Part shown: positions 20,673 through 31,288 of the stretch, one piece after another
Layout: each line of letters opens with the position of its first letter
Position numbering within the stretch: the stretch's first letter is position 1
Source of the DNA: Emiliania huxleyi CCMP1516
Taxonomy: Eukaryota > Haptophyta > Isochrysidales > Noelaerhabdaceae
Reading direction: 5' to 3'
Assembly: GCF_000372725.1 (NCBI RefSeq)
Contig: NW_005201286.1
Location: 99,941-163,940 of the forward strand
DNA length: 64,000 bases
Program-made: the position numbers and the translations under genes
Notes under the pieces: model-generated
Seen by the model: the letters and a program-made list of their open reading frames with translations, nothing else
Database searches by the model: none
Told to the model about the DNA's origin: nothing

Positions 20673-21643
20673 TCACATGGTGAAGACGAGCCTGCGTTCG
20701 CGCCGCTCCCCCACCCCGACGGTTGCCTTGCGCTCGTCGAAGTCCATCGTGCCAAAGAGATCCCGGTCGAGGGTGCGGCCTACGTGCGGAATACGCCAGC
20801 ATCGGGGCGGAAAGGCGGTATTCTGCAGAGTCTTCAGAGAATCGCGTGAATCCGAGGGCTGCGAGTTCAGTGAATGCGGCTGAGTACGGCCCGAAGACAC
20901 CTGACTCCGTGTCCTCTCGAGCGCCAGTTGGGAGACGAGAATCCGCATCCCGCATCTAGCGCTTCTAGGCGGCGCGGCCTGCGGCGGCACGGAGCTCGGC
21001 CTCTCGCAGCGGCAGCAGCGCGCGTGCGCCGGCCGGCCCAACCTCCTCCACCGAGCGGAGCACGAGGGTGAAGCCGTAGGGCGAGCTCTCCCACACTCCG
21101 GCGCAGCGCAGCTGTGCAGCTCCCTCGTCATCCTAAGGTCAGGTCAGGTAAGGTCAACGTCTCCACACACACACGAGGTGGTGGTGCGAGGGCCAGGGCA
21201 GCCCTCGCATCTCCACGCCCGGACACACGGGCAGGAGCCCCACGGCATTCAAAGTGCAAGCACCGGCCCGGTGCCGTGGGTGAGCAGACCTGCACCCCAC
21301 TCCCTCCCTCCCAGACACAACCCGCACACAACCCCCACAGCGTGGACGACTACGTTCAGAAACACCAAGCAGCGAGGCGAGGGTGAAGGGGTAAGGGGCT
21401 GTGTGGGGCAGAATCTTCATCTCTTGACTACTCCATCTAGCCTGGGGGGTCGCAGGAGAGGGGAAGGGGGGGAGGGGGGGGACAGAAGGTGAGAGAGGGT
21501 AGAGGGTAGTGCTAGCGTGCACGACTAACGCGTCGTCCTCGTCGAGAGGGGCGAAGAAGGCGGCGTCCACGTCCCCCTCGTCGTACAGCGTGCTCCATGC
21601 CTGCGCCTCGAGCTCAAACTTCGGCAAGCCCTCGCCCCTCAGC

Positions 21644-21675
<32 letters not shown>

Positions 21676-22716
21676 CGGCGTCGCGGCTCGCGGCTGCAGC
21701 CTGAGCCGGATGCGGCCATGCTTGACGCCCTTGGACGAGCGCCATACCGTCGCCATGCTGCAGTGCAGCTCGGCCTCCCGCTCCTCCGCACTCTTGAGCG
21801 AGCGTGCGAGAGGCGTCGGCCGGGACACGACCAACACACCGCCGCCGCCCGATTCGCCGCCGCCGCCGCCGCGCGCATTGGCCTCGCCGGGCCGCGGCGG
21901 CGGCGGCGGCTTGCGCAGCGGGGGGCCGGAGGCGAGCTCGCGGTGGAGCGACGCGAACGCGGCCGCGTGCAGCTGGATCAGCCGCAGCTTCTCGCTGTCC
22001 TCCTCGTGCAGCTCCAGCAGGTAGGTGCGCAGCTGCTGATCGGTCCGGAGGAGCGAGACGTCTGCGCGAAAGTCGGCGCTGCCCTCGAGCTCCTCCCACG
22101 CCCGCCGCACCTCCAGCAGCGACAGGCTCGACAGCGGCCTCTTTGCACCCTCCGGCCTCCACCGACCCTCCGGCTCTGCCGACGAAGCGGCTTCGACCGC
22201 GGCGGCGGCGGTGGCGGCGGCGGCGGCGGCGGCGGGCGGCGGTGGCGCGGCGGCGGCGGGAGGGTCCGCACCGCCGGAGCCGTGGGCGACGAGTTCGGAC
22301 TCGACCAGCACCATGCTCGCGAGCTCCTCGGCTCGCGGCGTGAGGTCGACCCACGCTCCGGAGGCTGCGGCGGCGTTCCAGTGGCGGCGCGCGGCGGCAA
22401 AGACGCCGGGACGGTCGCGGAGCTCGAAGACCGCGTAGCCCTTGACCACCGGGAGACCAAGGGCAGCGTGGACCGCCGCGGCGTTGGCGCAGGAGTCGTC
22501 CGCACTCAGACGCACGCCGGCCGCTGCCGCCTCGGCTGTCAGCTTGTGCGGCGGGCGGGCCGTCAGGCGGCAGCGCCGGCCGCGTAGCACGCCCGCGCCG
22601 ACGAAGCTGCTGAGCGCCCGCTGCTTGAAGCAGCCCGGCCAGCCGCGAGGCGGAGAGCAGAGGGCGTCCGCCGTGAGGGGCGGGGAGGTGGAGCCACCAG
22701 TCGAGGAGAGGAGCAT
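20673..22716 (-). CDS. Hypothetical multi-exon protein; last intron is repeat B
   Basis: Exons 22716-21517, 21132-20979 and 20779-20673 join in frame to 486 residues. The N-terminal part reads DDSCANAAAVHAALGLPVVK, GYAVFELRDRPGVFAAARRH; the middle is Ala/Pro-rich. A later region reads LHCSMATVWRSSKGVKHGRI, FELEAQAWSTLYDEGDVDAA, FFAPLDEDDALVVH, and then from exon 2 CAGVWESSPYGFTLVLRSVE. Exon 3 ends LFGTMDFDERKATVGVGERR. I do not recognise the family. Intron 1 (21516-21133) contains repeat A and ends CCTTAG. Intron 2 (20978-20780) is repeat B with a GC donor inside a GGCCGCGCC/GGCCGCACC duplication. The donor of intron 1 is ambiguous between GC and an upstream GT. Confidence 0.6.
20780..20978 (-). 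repeat. Repeat B acting as an intron (copy 2)
   Basis: Homologous along its length to PDI intron 4 (12239-12395). It starts after GCCGCC with TAGAAGCG, carries GCGCTCGAGAGGACACGGAG and CCGCCCCGATGCTGG, and ends GCACGTAG. It is flanked by GGCCGCGCC and GGCCGCACC. Splicing GCAG|GCCGCG to CGTAG|GCCGCACC restores AGRTLDRDLFG. Confidence 0.7.
21133..21440 (-). repeat. Dispersed repeat A (copy 1, within an intron)
   Basis: About 300 bases matching 50762-51065 in opposite chromosomal orientation, with shorter relatives at 43317-43452 and 56832-56992. Minus-strand landmarks are ACCCCCCAGGCTAGATGG, CTCACCCACGGCACCGGGCC, TTGAATGCCGTGGGGCTCCT, CTCGTGTGTGTGTGGAGACG, and a terminal run of ACCTTACCTGACC. 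The last bases (CCTTAG) serve as the 3' splice site of intron 1 of the host gene. Confidence 0.75.
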
Positions 22717-23395
22717 CGTGTGTTCAGAGGACCTGCCCGACGCTTGAGCGCTCGCGGTGTTTCTTTCTTTTTGAGAGCTCCTTGTTTGGCTCTAAGGTTT
22801 GAGTTGTGCCCTTGTTTGTGCCCTTGGCACCGTGGAGTGCTGGGGGGGGCGACAGGGAGGATGTGGCCCTGAGTTATGTGTACGCCGACTCAGGGTGTGT
22901 GGCAGCCAGCTGGCTGTGTGTCTTGTGAGCCTGTTTGTGTCTGTGTGTCGCTCGTGCGTGCCGTCATCATCTGTCCAGCGTCCACCCATACCGCGTTGGT
23001 GTCCAGTCCGAGCCTGGCTGTTCTTCACCTTTCTACCTACCTACTCTAAGGTGTAGAGAGAGAGATTTTTAGCAATACCAAACAACTCTAACACTCACAC
23101 CACACACGTCATTTGGGGCCTGGAGCCCTCTTCACGCGCGCGCTAGACGCTTGTTGGCAAACAAGACACAGAGCTCAAGGCTGTTCTTCACCTTACTACA
23201 TACATACGTAATAATACAGACGGACACCGACGGTCATCTGCTGTAGCCGCACGACACGCACACACCCCCACACCGCACCGCACTCCGCGCCCGCGCGCCC
23301 CCGGGCCCCCCGCCCCGCAGCCTCGCCTAGGTCGGGTTTCTTTTTTCCTTTTGAAAAATAACTTTCTGCTTTCTTTCTTTCTGCACACGCACGAT
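22717..23395. other. Intergenic with dispersed repeats E and F
   Basis: Repeat E at about 22970-23045 (tccagcgtccacccataccg, cgttggtgtccagtccgagc, ctggctgttcttcacctttc) recurs inverted at 55205-55272 and in part at 54018-54050 and 23175-23210. Repeat F at 23052-23128 matches 5676-5745. No gene is supported. Confidence 0.55.
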
Positions 23396-24637
23396 TCACA
23401 CCTGTGGCCTGGCATTTCTCGTCAGCCCCCTCCTCGCTCCTCCTCCTCCTCGCTCCTCCTCCTCCTCCTCCTCCTGCCACTCCCACCAGCCCACCACGCC
23501 ATGATCCACGACCGCCTGCCTCAGAATGCAAGTCACCTCCTCACGTCCGAAGCCGGCGCGGTGCAGCACGTGCCCGTTGAGCGTCTTAGCCTGCGTGGCG
23601 CTCCCGCTCGCATCCGCGCGTGCGGCGCTCACCGTCTCCCTGTACCGCGGCATCTCCTCGTCCAGCCTCTCGTCGGCGCGCCCACCCGCGCTGCAGCAGG
23701 AGAGGTACTCTTCGGTCACATCGGAAGTCCCCTCCACGTCCGCGCTAACGGCGATGACTCGAGTCCAAGCGCCGATGCCCTCATCCAGCCGGCCCGCAAA
23801 GTTGGCCGCCGGCGCATCTCCGGGCCCCTGGCAGGCCACCCACGCGCCGTCCGCCTCGCGCCGCGTCTCCGACCAAACGTGATCCCAATCGAGTGGCAAG
23901 ATGGCGCGAAGCGGCACGCTCAAGTGGCGGGCGAGCGCGGCGCGCAAGTCCTCCTGCTCGCCACACAAGCGGCCCCATCGGTTGGGGTTGAGGATCACTT
24001 GTGCGGCCGACGAGCGGAACCAGCGCGACTCGTCCCCGCACTCAGGGCACCGCAGAAGGAATGCCACCGCGGAGCGCGCGCCCCGATAGTAGCCGCCGCG
24101 CACGAACGGCCGCTCTGAGGCTGTCGGAGGAACTTCACTGATGCCGACCTCGGCGTCGGTGTAACCTGGCGTCGTCTCGTCGGGAACGATGTGCCCGCAG
24201 CGCTGACACTGGTTGGGGACGTACTCTGTCATCGGGTGGGCGATGACGTATGACCACAGCTGCTCGCGCGAATCGCCGGAGAGCGTCTTCAGACGACTCA
24301 GACAATCACGCCAGGTCGTCGGCGAGAGGCCTCCGTACTGTTTAAGGCAGCGCGAACGCATCGCCTCTGGCAGCGCAATGTCCAGTCCAGCCTCCACATC
24401 TCCAAAACCATTGCTCTTGTCGAGGACAGCGTGCACCTTTCTTCGGAGCAGGGCGCGGCCGATCGTGCGCGCTGTGTCTGGTGTGCGCCCACCGAGTCCC
24501 ATCTCGAGCGTCTCGAGCGCTGGAGCCGTCAGGTGCGCAAAGGTGCGCTCGAGAGCCGTGGCGTCCTTCACGTGCAGCGCGGACAGCGTGGCGTCCTTCA
24601 CGTGCAGCGCGGAGAGCGCGGAGGTGCTGCAGAACAT
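23396..24637 (-). CDS. Hypothetical zinc-ribbon protein
   Basis: 413 residues from ATG 24637 (MFCSTSALSALHVKDAT, with an 18-bp duplication giving ALHVKDAT twice). Two CxxC pairs, QCQRCGHIV and LRCPECGDESRWF, about 60 residues apart, could form a zinc ribbon. Between them lies VRGGYYRGARSAVAFLL. Upstream is a helical part (YGGLSPTTWRDCLSRLKTLS, QLWSYVIAHPMTEYVPN) and downstream IILNPNRWGRLCGEQEDLRA-like sequence, then an acidic Glu run near the end. No introns are needed. I recognise no family; nucleic-acid binding is possible. Confidence 0.55.
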   Translation of the reverse strand: MFCSTSALSALHVKDATLSALHVKDATALERTFAHLTAPALETLEMGLGGRTPDTARTIGRALLRRKVHAVLDKSNGFGDVEAGLDIALPEAMRSRCLKQYGGLSPTTWRDCLSRLKTLSGDSREQLWSYVIAHPMTEYVPNQCQRCGHIVPDETTPGYTDAEVGISEVPPTASERPFVRGGYYRGARSAVAFLLRCPECGDESRWFRSSAAQVILNPNRWGRLCGEQEDLRAALARHLSVPLRAILPLDWDHVWSETRREADGAWVACQGPGDAPAANFAGRLDEGIGAWTRVIAVSADVEGTSDVTEEYLSCCSAGGRADERLDEEMPRYRETVSAARADASGSATQAKTLNGHVLHRAGFGREEVTCILRQAVVDHGVVGWWEWQEEEEEEERGGGGARRGLTRNARPQV

Positions 24638-25796
24638 TGGACGGGACTGAGGAAAAAAAAGTCGCGGCGCCGAGCAGAGGGGAGGGGGTCGAAGCAGGCT
24701 GGGCGTACGGGGTAGCCGCCACTTTCCTGCCTCACAAGGACCCTCTACCTCCACCACACCGCCGCCGCCGCCGCTCACGCCGCCGCCGCCCTCCAGCCTC
24801 CCCCACGGCCACGCCGCTGCCAGCCCCCACCTCCACCACGCCGCCGCCGCCGCCGCTCACGCCGCCGCCGCCCTCCAGCCTCCCCCACGGCCACGCCGCT
24901 GCCAGCCCCCACCTCCACCACGCCGCCGCCGCCGCCGCTCACGCCGCCGCCGCCCTCCAGCCTCGCCCACGCCTCCGCCGCCCACCACCTCCACCACCCC
25001 GCCGGCACTGCCGCCCACACCTCCGCCGCCCTCCTCCTCCCCCTTGCCTCCGCCACCCTCACGCTGCCTCCCCCGCCGCCACCCTCCCCTTCGCTTCCCC
25101 TCTCCACCACCGCCCCCCTACCCCACCCCTCGCCCTCCCCCCCGCCCTCCCCCCCGCCCTCCCGAACCACCCACCGCCGGCCCATGTCGACTTCCGCCAT
25201 CCCCCTTCCCGCCCCTACGCCTTCGCCATGGAAGGGTCGGTGCGTGTCGACGTGACCTCCTGGAACACCCGTACCCCCGCACCATCTCCGTCGCTTGGTT
25301 GCTTAACCTTGCCACCACCGGGAGCGGCCAGGTCCCAGGACTCATAGACTCGGTCGAGAGACCCCAGATTGGCATCCATGCCTCTCTGGACAGGGTGGCC
25401 CGCCACAAGGACCCCAGGAATTGCGACTCGCCGCTTTTCCCGCTGTGATTCTGTGTGAGCTCTGTGTCTTGATTTGCCAACAACAAACCTACAACAAGGG
25501 CGGGGCCGCTGTCCCGGAAAATGAGAGAAGAAGCGCAAATCACTCTGTGTGACACATTTCTTGTTGGCTTCTAAAAATGAGAAACGCCGGGCAGCGTGGT
25601 GCACAACGAAACCTCCCATACGTGTTTGTCTCCTCCTTTCCTCGGGCTGTTCCATCTCCTCGTCTCTTTCCCACCTAGGCGGGGCGGGGGTCGGGGGGGC
25701 GGCGGGCGCGGGGTGGTGAGGGCTTAAAAAAGAAAAACGAGTGGCCTCCGTGCACTGACGGTCGGCCAGAAAACACGCTTCGAGGAGTTCGGCGCA
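24638..25796. other. Minisatellite and dispersed repeat G; no gene
   Basis: From 24763 to about 24960 a unit of roughly 84 bases (ccgctcacgccgccgccgcc, ctccagcctcccccacggcc, acgccgctgccagcccccac) repeats about 2.5 times, followed by C-rich simple sequence to 25200. Repeat G lies at 25498-25690. The Pro-rich frames here come from the simple sequence. Confidence 0.5.
25498..25690 (+). repeat. Dispersed repeat G (copy 1)
   Basis: Shares gctgtcccggaaa, tgagaaacgccgggcagcgt, gcacaac, cctcccata, cgtgttt, atctcctc and tctctttccc with 54482-54625 in the same orientation. The second copy abuts the 5' end of the copia pol remnant. Confidence 0.6.
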
Positions 25797-26063
25797 ATGA
25801 GCGCGGGGGTGGAGGAGCTGCTGATGCGGGTGGCTGAGGTGGCGGGCCGGAAGCTCACGTGGTGGCAGTACGACCAGACGTCGTGGTCGGCGCGCGAATG
25901 GATGCCGTTTGCGCTGCAGCGACTGTCGGTGCAGCTCTGGGTGGCGCTCGCGGACGAGGCACAGCGCGCCATTGGTGCGGCGTCGCGCGACCGCGAGGGA
26001 CCGCGGGGGAATGCTAGTGGGATGGGGGGCTCTGAGGGGAAGGGAGCGGGGGGCGCCCAGTAG
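25797..26063 (+). CDS. Small hypothetical protein
   Basis: 88 residues from ATG 25797: MSAGVEELLMRVAEVAGRKL, TWWQYDQTSWSAREWMPFAL, QRLSVQLWVALADEAQRAIG, then a Gly/Ser-rich tail. The first 60 residues have credible helical composition with several Trp; the tail after about 26000 reads simple sequence, so an exon junction may be missed there. It starts just after repeat G. Not recognised. Confidence 0.4.
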   Translation: MSAGVEELLMRVAEVAGRKLTWWQYDQTSWSAREWMPFALQRLSVQLWVALADEAQRAIGAASRDREGPRGNASGMGGSEGKGAGGAQ

Positions 26064-26232
26064 GGCGCCGGCACCCCAGCGTAGAGGGCGTCGTGTAGCC
26101 CTCCTTTTGGTATGTCTATTAAAACACGCCCTCCGTGGCTCGGGTTACACCAATCCTCGCTACCCAACGCGGCCAAAGGATATCCACCTCGAGAACCTCG
26201 AGAGTGTGCATTGGCTGTCCAATTCGCGATCG

Positions 26233-27420
26233 ATGAGCGTGTGCGGCTGGGCTGTCCTGGCGGTGGCCGTGGCCCTCGGGTACCTCGTGCAGGCCAACCT
26301 CGGGACGCTCGCGTACGGCAAGGAGCTCGGCTTCGCGGCGGCGGAGGCCTGCGCTTTGCACCAGCTCCCGACGCCTTGCGAGGACCTCACGGCCTTCCGG
26401 CCCGGGGCGCTGTTTGCCGGCGGCGGGGATCTCTGGAGCACCTTTGCCCTCGGATCGGAGCAGGCCGTGGCCGGCGCCATCTACCTCGTGGAGGGCACCA
26501 AGGTCACGCCGCTGCCGATCCTCGGCGAGCCGCCGAAGCTCGTGCTCCACGGGATCTACTTCTCGGCCAGGAGCCGCCGACTCTACGGCGTGAACCACGA
26601 CGAGGCTACGGGCGAGTCGATCGAGGTCTTTGACGTGCTCGAAGAAGACGGCGTCTCGCTCAAGCACGCGGGGTCGATCCGGTCGCCGCTCTTCGCCAAC
26701 TTCGCGCTCAATGACGTCGTCGAGGGCGCGGGAAAGGACGAGGTCTACGTCACCGAGTGGCAGGCGGCGGCCTTCCCTGCTGGCGGCAAGCGCGGCCTCA
26801 GCAGCGCTCCGCTCGAGCTCAGGCTCAAGCGGGCCCTCAGCTCGCCGCTCACCTTTTTCAAAGTCCCGCTCACGCGGGTCTTCCGCTGCACCGTCAGTAC
26901 GCAGCGGTGCAGCGTCGCGAGCTCCGCGCGCTTCGTCGGCGCGAACGGCATCGCGATTTCGGACGACCGGCACACGGTCTTCGTGAACGATGCGCCGGCG
27001 CAGCGGCTCACGGTGCTGGCGCGCCAGCCTGACGGCTCGTTGGAGGAGGTGTCGTCCTTCGGGCTCAAGCACATCGTGGACAACCTCGAGATGACGGCGG
27101 ACGGCGCGCTGCACGCTGGGACCATCCCCTTCCCGTACGCCTCCGCGAGCGTGTGCCAGGAGGCGCCGGCACTGAGCGCGTCCAAGGTCGTCAGCGGCCG
27201 GCCGGTCAGCTGCGGCGCCCAGCCCGGAGGCCTCCTTGAGATCGGGCTGCTCGGCACCGGCGAGAGCGCGAGAGGCAAGTCGTTCGTCGATGGCCGCCAG
27301 ACGGACATCTTGACGCACGACGGCACGGCGCTCGACGGCGTCTCCAGTGCGCTCCGCGTCGGCGCCAAAGTCGTCCTCGGATCGCCGCACGCCAAGGGCC
27401 TCCTCTTCTGTGACGCCTGA
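26233..27420 (+). CDS. Paraoxonase/arylesterase-like six-bladed propeller protein
   Basis: 395 residues, intronless, from ATG 26233. An N-terminal hydrophobic segment (WAVLAVAVALGYLVQANLGT) serves as uncleaved signal or anchor, as in paraoxonases. Propeller landmarks are ALFAGGGDLWSTFALGSE, IYFSARSRRLYGVNHDEATG, the region with FANFALNDVVEGAGKDEVYV and VTEWQ, GANGIAISDDRHTVFVNDAP, and HIVDNLEMTADGALHAGTIP. In PON enzymes Asn and Asp residues in the equivalent NGI, ND and DN motifs hold the catalytic calcium, which matches ANGI, LNDVVEG and VDNLE here. Likely a lactonase/arylesterase in the secretory pathway; the exact substrate cannot be read from sequence. Confidence 0.75.
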   Translation: MSVCGWAVLAVAVALGYLVQANLGTLAYGKELGFAAAEACALHQLPTPCEDLTAFRPGALFAGGGDLWSTFALGSEQAVAGAIYLVEGTKVTPLPILGEPPKLVLHGIYFSARSRRLYGVNHDEATGESIEVFDVLEEDGVSLKHAGSIRSPLFANFALNDVVEGAGKDEVYVTEWQAAAFPAGGKRGLSSAPLELRLKRALSSPLTFFKVPLTRVFRCTVSTQRCSVASSARFVGANGIAISDDRHTVFVNDAPAQRLTVLARQPDGSLEEVSSFGLKHIVDNLEMTADGALHAGTIPFPYASASVCQEAPALSASKVVSGRPVSCGAQPGGLLEIGLLGTGESARGKSFVDGRQTDILTHDGTALDGVSSALRVGAKVVLGSPHAKGLLFCDA

Positions 27421-27439
27421 CCTCAAACGCTCACCGGCG

Positions 27440-28225
27440 GAAGACGGGATAGTCGACACCAGAAGGGGGTCGTAGGACGTTCTCAAGAGAAGACGACGTT
27501 ATCGTGGACGGCCGCAATCACAGTGCTCATGTGGAGGGTACACAGTTGACGGACGACGATCCGGGGACGCGCCCGCCACGACTTCGCCACACAGACGGCG
27601 GCTCTCCCGCGCCTCGCCGCTAAGACGGGTACACGACCGCGGCTCGTGTGCGTGTAGCCGTCTTTGTCCGGACTGAAAAGTCCAACGCACTCGTCGGTAA
27701 CGGCGTCCCCGGATTTCGCCAAGCTCGGCGAACCTCGACAGCGGCACAGCGCCTTCTCGGTGGCATGCATCTCTTTGCGACTGAACCCCCTGGAGTGCAG
27801 CTCCTCTGCTGCTCACACGCTCTGCACAGATGGCACAGCCTACTGTGCGGCTGCCACAGCTGTGACAGCGATGGGCTCGCCCTCACTGGCCCTCAGTCAC
27901 TTGTGCTGCGGCTTGTGTGAGCGACAAACTGCTCGGCGACTGCCGGCACACTGTGAGACCGTGGCTGGGAGGTAAAACCACAGTACCAGCGCTTGGTCAC
28001 ATCGGGGCCCCGAGGTCAGATCCATCTCCTCTGTTGATGACAAGACTTGTCTACTGGCTGGAGCCGAGCAGGAGGGCCCGGCGCACAACCCCTGGTCAAC
28101 TCACCGCCTCCACACCCCGTACGGTAGGCGGGACCGGGAGAAGGCTAGGAGGTTAGGGAGAGAGAGTGCCTGAGGCGGGCTTTGGGCGGCCCGACGTCCC
28201 CCCCCTCGACTTAGTCGAGTAACGA
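27440..28225 (-). mobile_element. Probable solo copia-type LTR
   Basis: The two ends of this segment match the sequence flanking the copia pol tail at 54060-54310. Near 27450 the shared words are accagaagggggt, gtggacggccgcaatcacag. Near 28135-28215 they are gggagaaggctagg, gggagagagtgcctgaggcg, gacgtccccccctcgactta and gtcgagtaacgac. On the minus strand the G-run before gacgtc would be the polypurine tract. No pol sequence adjoins, so it looks like a solo LTR. The 54-kb copy lacks about 600 internal bases. Termini are not precisely defined. Confidence 0.5.
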
Positions 28226-29270
28226 CGTAGTCGTAAGGAGCACTTGGAGTGCAGTCATCAACCTCACGCCCAGGACCGGGGAGCTAAGTAAGAAGCGCAC
28301 CCAGTTGGCCAGACGCTCGGCATCGGGTTACGATAAAAGATCAAGAATTCTTTCCCTTCTTTTTCCCCGCCTCCCAACGGGATCCTCGTAGGAGCCTAGA
28401 AATCCGTTGCCACACGCGCTCGAACACCCTTGAACCCAGTTGAGTTTCCAGCGCAGCACACGAGCACCAGGCCCTCCAAGTCGGCGGTGGCCTGTGCTTG
28501 GGCGAGGTCCATGAACGTATTCTTGCATTTTTGCTCCCGGCTAAGGGAGCAAGCAAGCCCACTCAACCCCAAGTACTCACCGTTTTACAGTGGTGTTTTT
28601 GTCGCAGAGGCTGCAGCCTCTGCTGGGGCGGAATGCGCGGGGTTTTCGGCGCGATGCCCTCGGCGAGTACACGCTACAGCTGTGCCGCACGCTCTCCTGC
28701 GCGCGCGTGACGTGTGGGACGCGTGCGCTGCGCTCAAACGTCGCGATTTGGCAATAGGCGCTCGAGCCGGCGCACAGCGGGCGATTGCGCCGCGCAGGGG
28801 GGGTCGGAGGGGTGCGAGAGGGGGCGTGGGTCGGGCGCGCACCGGCTGGCTCCGGGAGCGGCCGTCACGTCGAGGAGTGGGGCTGTCGGCGGCTCGAGCG
28901 CCGAGGCGTGCCGCTCTGCTGCGCCGCCGACAGCCCCTCTTCCGAGCCGGCGCGTGGAGGCGAGCCGCGGCCGGTGTCGCTGGTGCGGGGGCGGCGCAGC
29001 GTTTATCCCCCCCCCCCCCCGCGCCCGCCCGCCCGCCCGCCCGCCCTCAGGCCTTGCCCCTCCGCAGGCGCGGGAGCGCTCGCCGGCGAGCACCTCCTAC
29101 CTCTCGTCGCCCGGCTGCTCCCTTCCCCCGTCACCCGCCGCGCCCTCGCCCGGCCGCCTCACCGCGCACGGAGCGCTCGGCTGCTCGCCGCCGCCGCCGC
29201 GCGTCCCGCGCCGCCACGCTTGCCCCCTCTCCTGACGCGCACCCCGCGCAGACGGCGCTCCGGGATAGAC

Positions 29271-29302
29271 GGAGCAGCGACCGCGCGCGCGGTCGCTGCT
29301 CC
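29271..29302. repeat. 14-4-14 palindrome (copy 2)
   Basis: Same arms as 4477-4508 (GGAGCAGCGACCGC and its complement) with loop GCGC, about 300 bases upstream of the LOG-family gene. The flanks are also related to copy 1 in inverted orientation. Confidence 0.75.
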
Positions 29303-29603
29303 GCCCCTCCGTCGCGCGCGCCGCGCGCGCGCGCTCTGCCGCCGCTGCCGCCGCGCCCCCCTCGCCGTCTGTTTCCCGCCGTACTCGAGTATGGTGTGCG
29401 GTGCGCGCACGCGCAGCGCGCACACAGCAGCACCTCCCCACACCCCACCCACCCCGTCGCGCCGCCGCCGCCGCCCCCGCCGCCGCCGCCGCCCCCGCTG
29501 TAGCGTTTGGGGGGGCGACTGGCGACGACGGCAAAAATGCAAGCCCCGCCCCTGGCCACTGTTAAAGAAAAGCACCCCGGATAAAAAACTCGGCGAAACA
29601 AAC

Positions 29604-31288
29604 ATGTCCGACCTCGGAAAGCTGCCTGGCGTCGCCGAGGCGACCTCGACCACTGAGGAGCCCAAGCCGATGTACCACAGGGACCCTTCGGACTGGGACC
29701 GGCCTGCGGTCCCGGTCACCAAGGCGTACAAGAACGAGGCGTTCCTCTCCTCCTCGCACGCGCGGCACCTGCGCATCCTGTGCGAGTACGAGGAGACGAT
29801 GCAGCGGCTCCGCGCCAACGGCATACGCGCCACAATAATGTTCTTCGGCTCCGCCCGCTCCAAGGACCGCGCTCAGTACGACGACGCCCTCGCCAAGAGC
29901 CGGAAGGCGGTGGCGGAGGCGCCCGACGGGTCAAGCGAGCAGGCGCTCGCACGCGGGACGCTCGAGCGGCTGCAAAAGTCAGAGTGGATGTGCGAGTACA
30001 TGGAGAAGATCCGGCAGCTCGCGCAGCGCGTGACGGAGTGGTCGATCAAGACAAAGTACTCGCTCGCCAACCAGGTCTCGGGCGTCTCGCGCGCGACCAC
30101 GGCGCGGCTGATCGAGGAGGGGCGCAAGTCGCCAGCCGGGGGGCGCAAGTCAGCCTACCTGCCGCACTCGACCGACGACGCCTACCCGCGCCCGGCGGAC
30201 GCGCCCGGCATCTACGTGTGTACCGGTGGCGGGCCGGGCTTCATGGAGGCGGCCAACCGCGGCGCGCATGACGCGGGCGGCAAGTCGGTCGGGATGGGGA
30301 TCACGCTGCCGTTCGAGACGGGGCTCAACCCGTACGTCACGCCGGAGCTGGCCTTCGAGTTCCACTACTTCTTCACGCGCAAGTTCTCGATGGCCTACCA
30401 CATGCAGGCGCTCGTGGTTGCGCCCGGCGGCTTTGGCACCTTCGACGAGCTCTTCGAGCTGATGACGCTCAAGCAGACCGGCAAGATGCAGTCGGGGCTG
30501 CCGGTGGTGCTCTTCGGAAAGCAGTTCTGGCAGGAGGTGGTCAACTGGCAGGCGCCGCGCAGAGATGCGCAGAGATGCGCAGAGATGCGCAGAGATGCGC
30601 AGAGATGCGCAGAGATGCGCAGAGAGCTGGCGAGCCCTGCTTCCCTGTCGAAAGCCCTCGCCTCGCCTCTCGACCGAGGACTCGACGCAAAAGGAGGAGG
30701 TGCCGAGTTGAGTGCCCGTCAGGCGCTCGCCGTCGGAACATCTCGCAACCTCTCGCCATCTCTCGCCACCTCTCCCCACCTCTCCCCACCTCTCGCCACC
30801 TCTCGCCACCTCTCGCCACCTCTCGCCACCTCTCGCCGTATCTCGTCAGGCGCTCGCCGACTCGGGCACCATCAACCAGCGCGACGTCGACGAGCTGCTC
30901 TTCACCGACGACGTGGACGAGGCCTTCGCGTTCCTGACCTCGCACCTGCAGGCCAAAAGAGAGAAGACACGTCGCGACGAGCCCCCCCCCCCCACCGAGG
31001 CTAGAGACAGGACCCACTTGTCACCGGCCGATGGGTCTGCCCCCCCGCCGCCACTCGCCCTGCCAAGGGAAGCACGCCGAGACCGCACACGCACGCACGC
31101 ACACGTGCACCGGACGACCCTGCACCGTTCAATGCCACGGGGCGTGGAGACGCGCCGGCGCCGGCCGCACTAGCGTGGGGAGGAGGTTGGCTCACCGCAC
31201 TGTCCTTCCCCCGCAGGCGACCTCGACGCCCCACTTTGCAGAGTGCGGGCTGCCGCCCGGCATGGACCTGAGGCACACGACTAGCTGA
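29604..31288 (+). CDS. LOG-family (lysine-decarboxylase-like) nucleotide phosphoribohydrolase
   Basis: Exons 29604-30551, 30850-30951 and 31217-31288 give 373 residues from MSDLGKLPGVAEATSTTEEP. The Rossmann core shows IRATIMFFGSARSKD, YVCTGGGPGFMEAANRGA, KSVGMGITLPFETGLNPYV, FSMAYHMQALVVAPGGFGTF followed by DELFELMTLKQTGK, and LPVVLFGKQFWQEVVNWQAL. The PGGFGTxDE motif is the signature of the LOG family, whose plant members release cytokinin bases from nucleotide monophosphates; this longer form resembles bacterial TIGR00730-type proteins. Both introns use GC donors (CAG|GCGCCG; CAG|GCCAAA), and VNWQALADSGTIN across the first matches the family. Intron 1 holds tandem agatgcgcag and acctctcgcc repeats. 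Confidence 0.85.
30558..30625. repeat. Tandem agatgcgcag decamers in LOG intron 1
   Basis: Seven near-perfect copies of agatgcgcag at the 5' end of the intron. A second array of acctctcgcc/acctctcccc units occupies 30748-30840 at its 3' end. Both arrays lie between the direct repeats that bound the intron. Confidence 0.85.

Larger units (their letters stand above)
27421..29603. other. Copia LTR remnant and GC-rich upstream region
   Basis: 27440-28225 is the LTR-like repeat described separately. 28330-29600 has no gene with recognisable motifs: it is progressively G/C-simple, has the palindrome at 29271-29302, and forms the upstream region of the LOG gene at 29604. Confidence 0.45.

Noticed and set aside
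25044..25448. Pro-rich plus-strand ORF downstream of the 84-bp minisatellite
   Set aside because: It is produced by C-rich simple sequence; no start context or domain.
29143..29520. Plus-strand extension of the LOG ORF upstream of 29604
   Set aside because: The frame is open back to 28785 but the residues are simple Arg/Pro/Ala sequence over the palindrome; MSDLGKLPG at 29604 is the sensible start.
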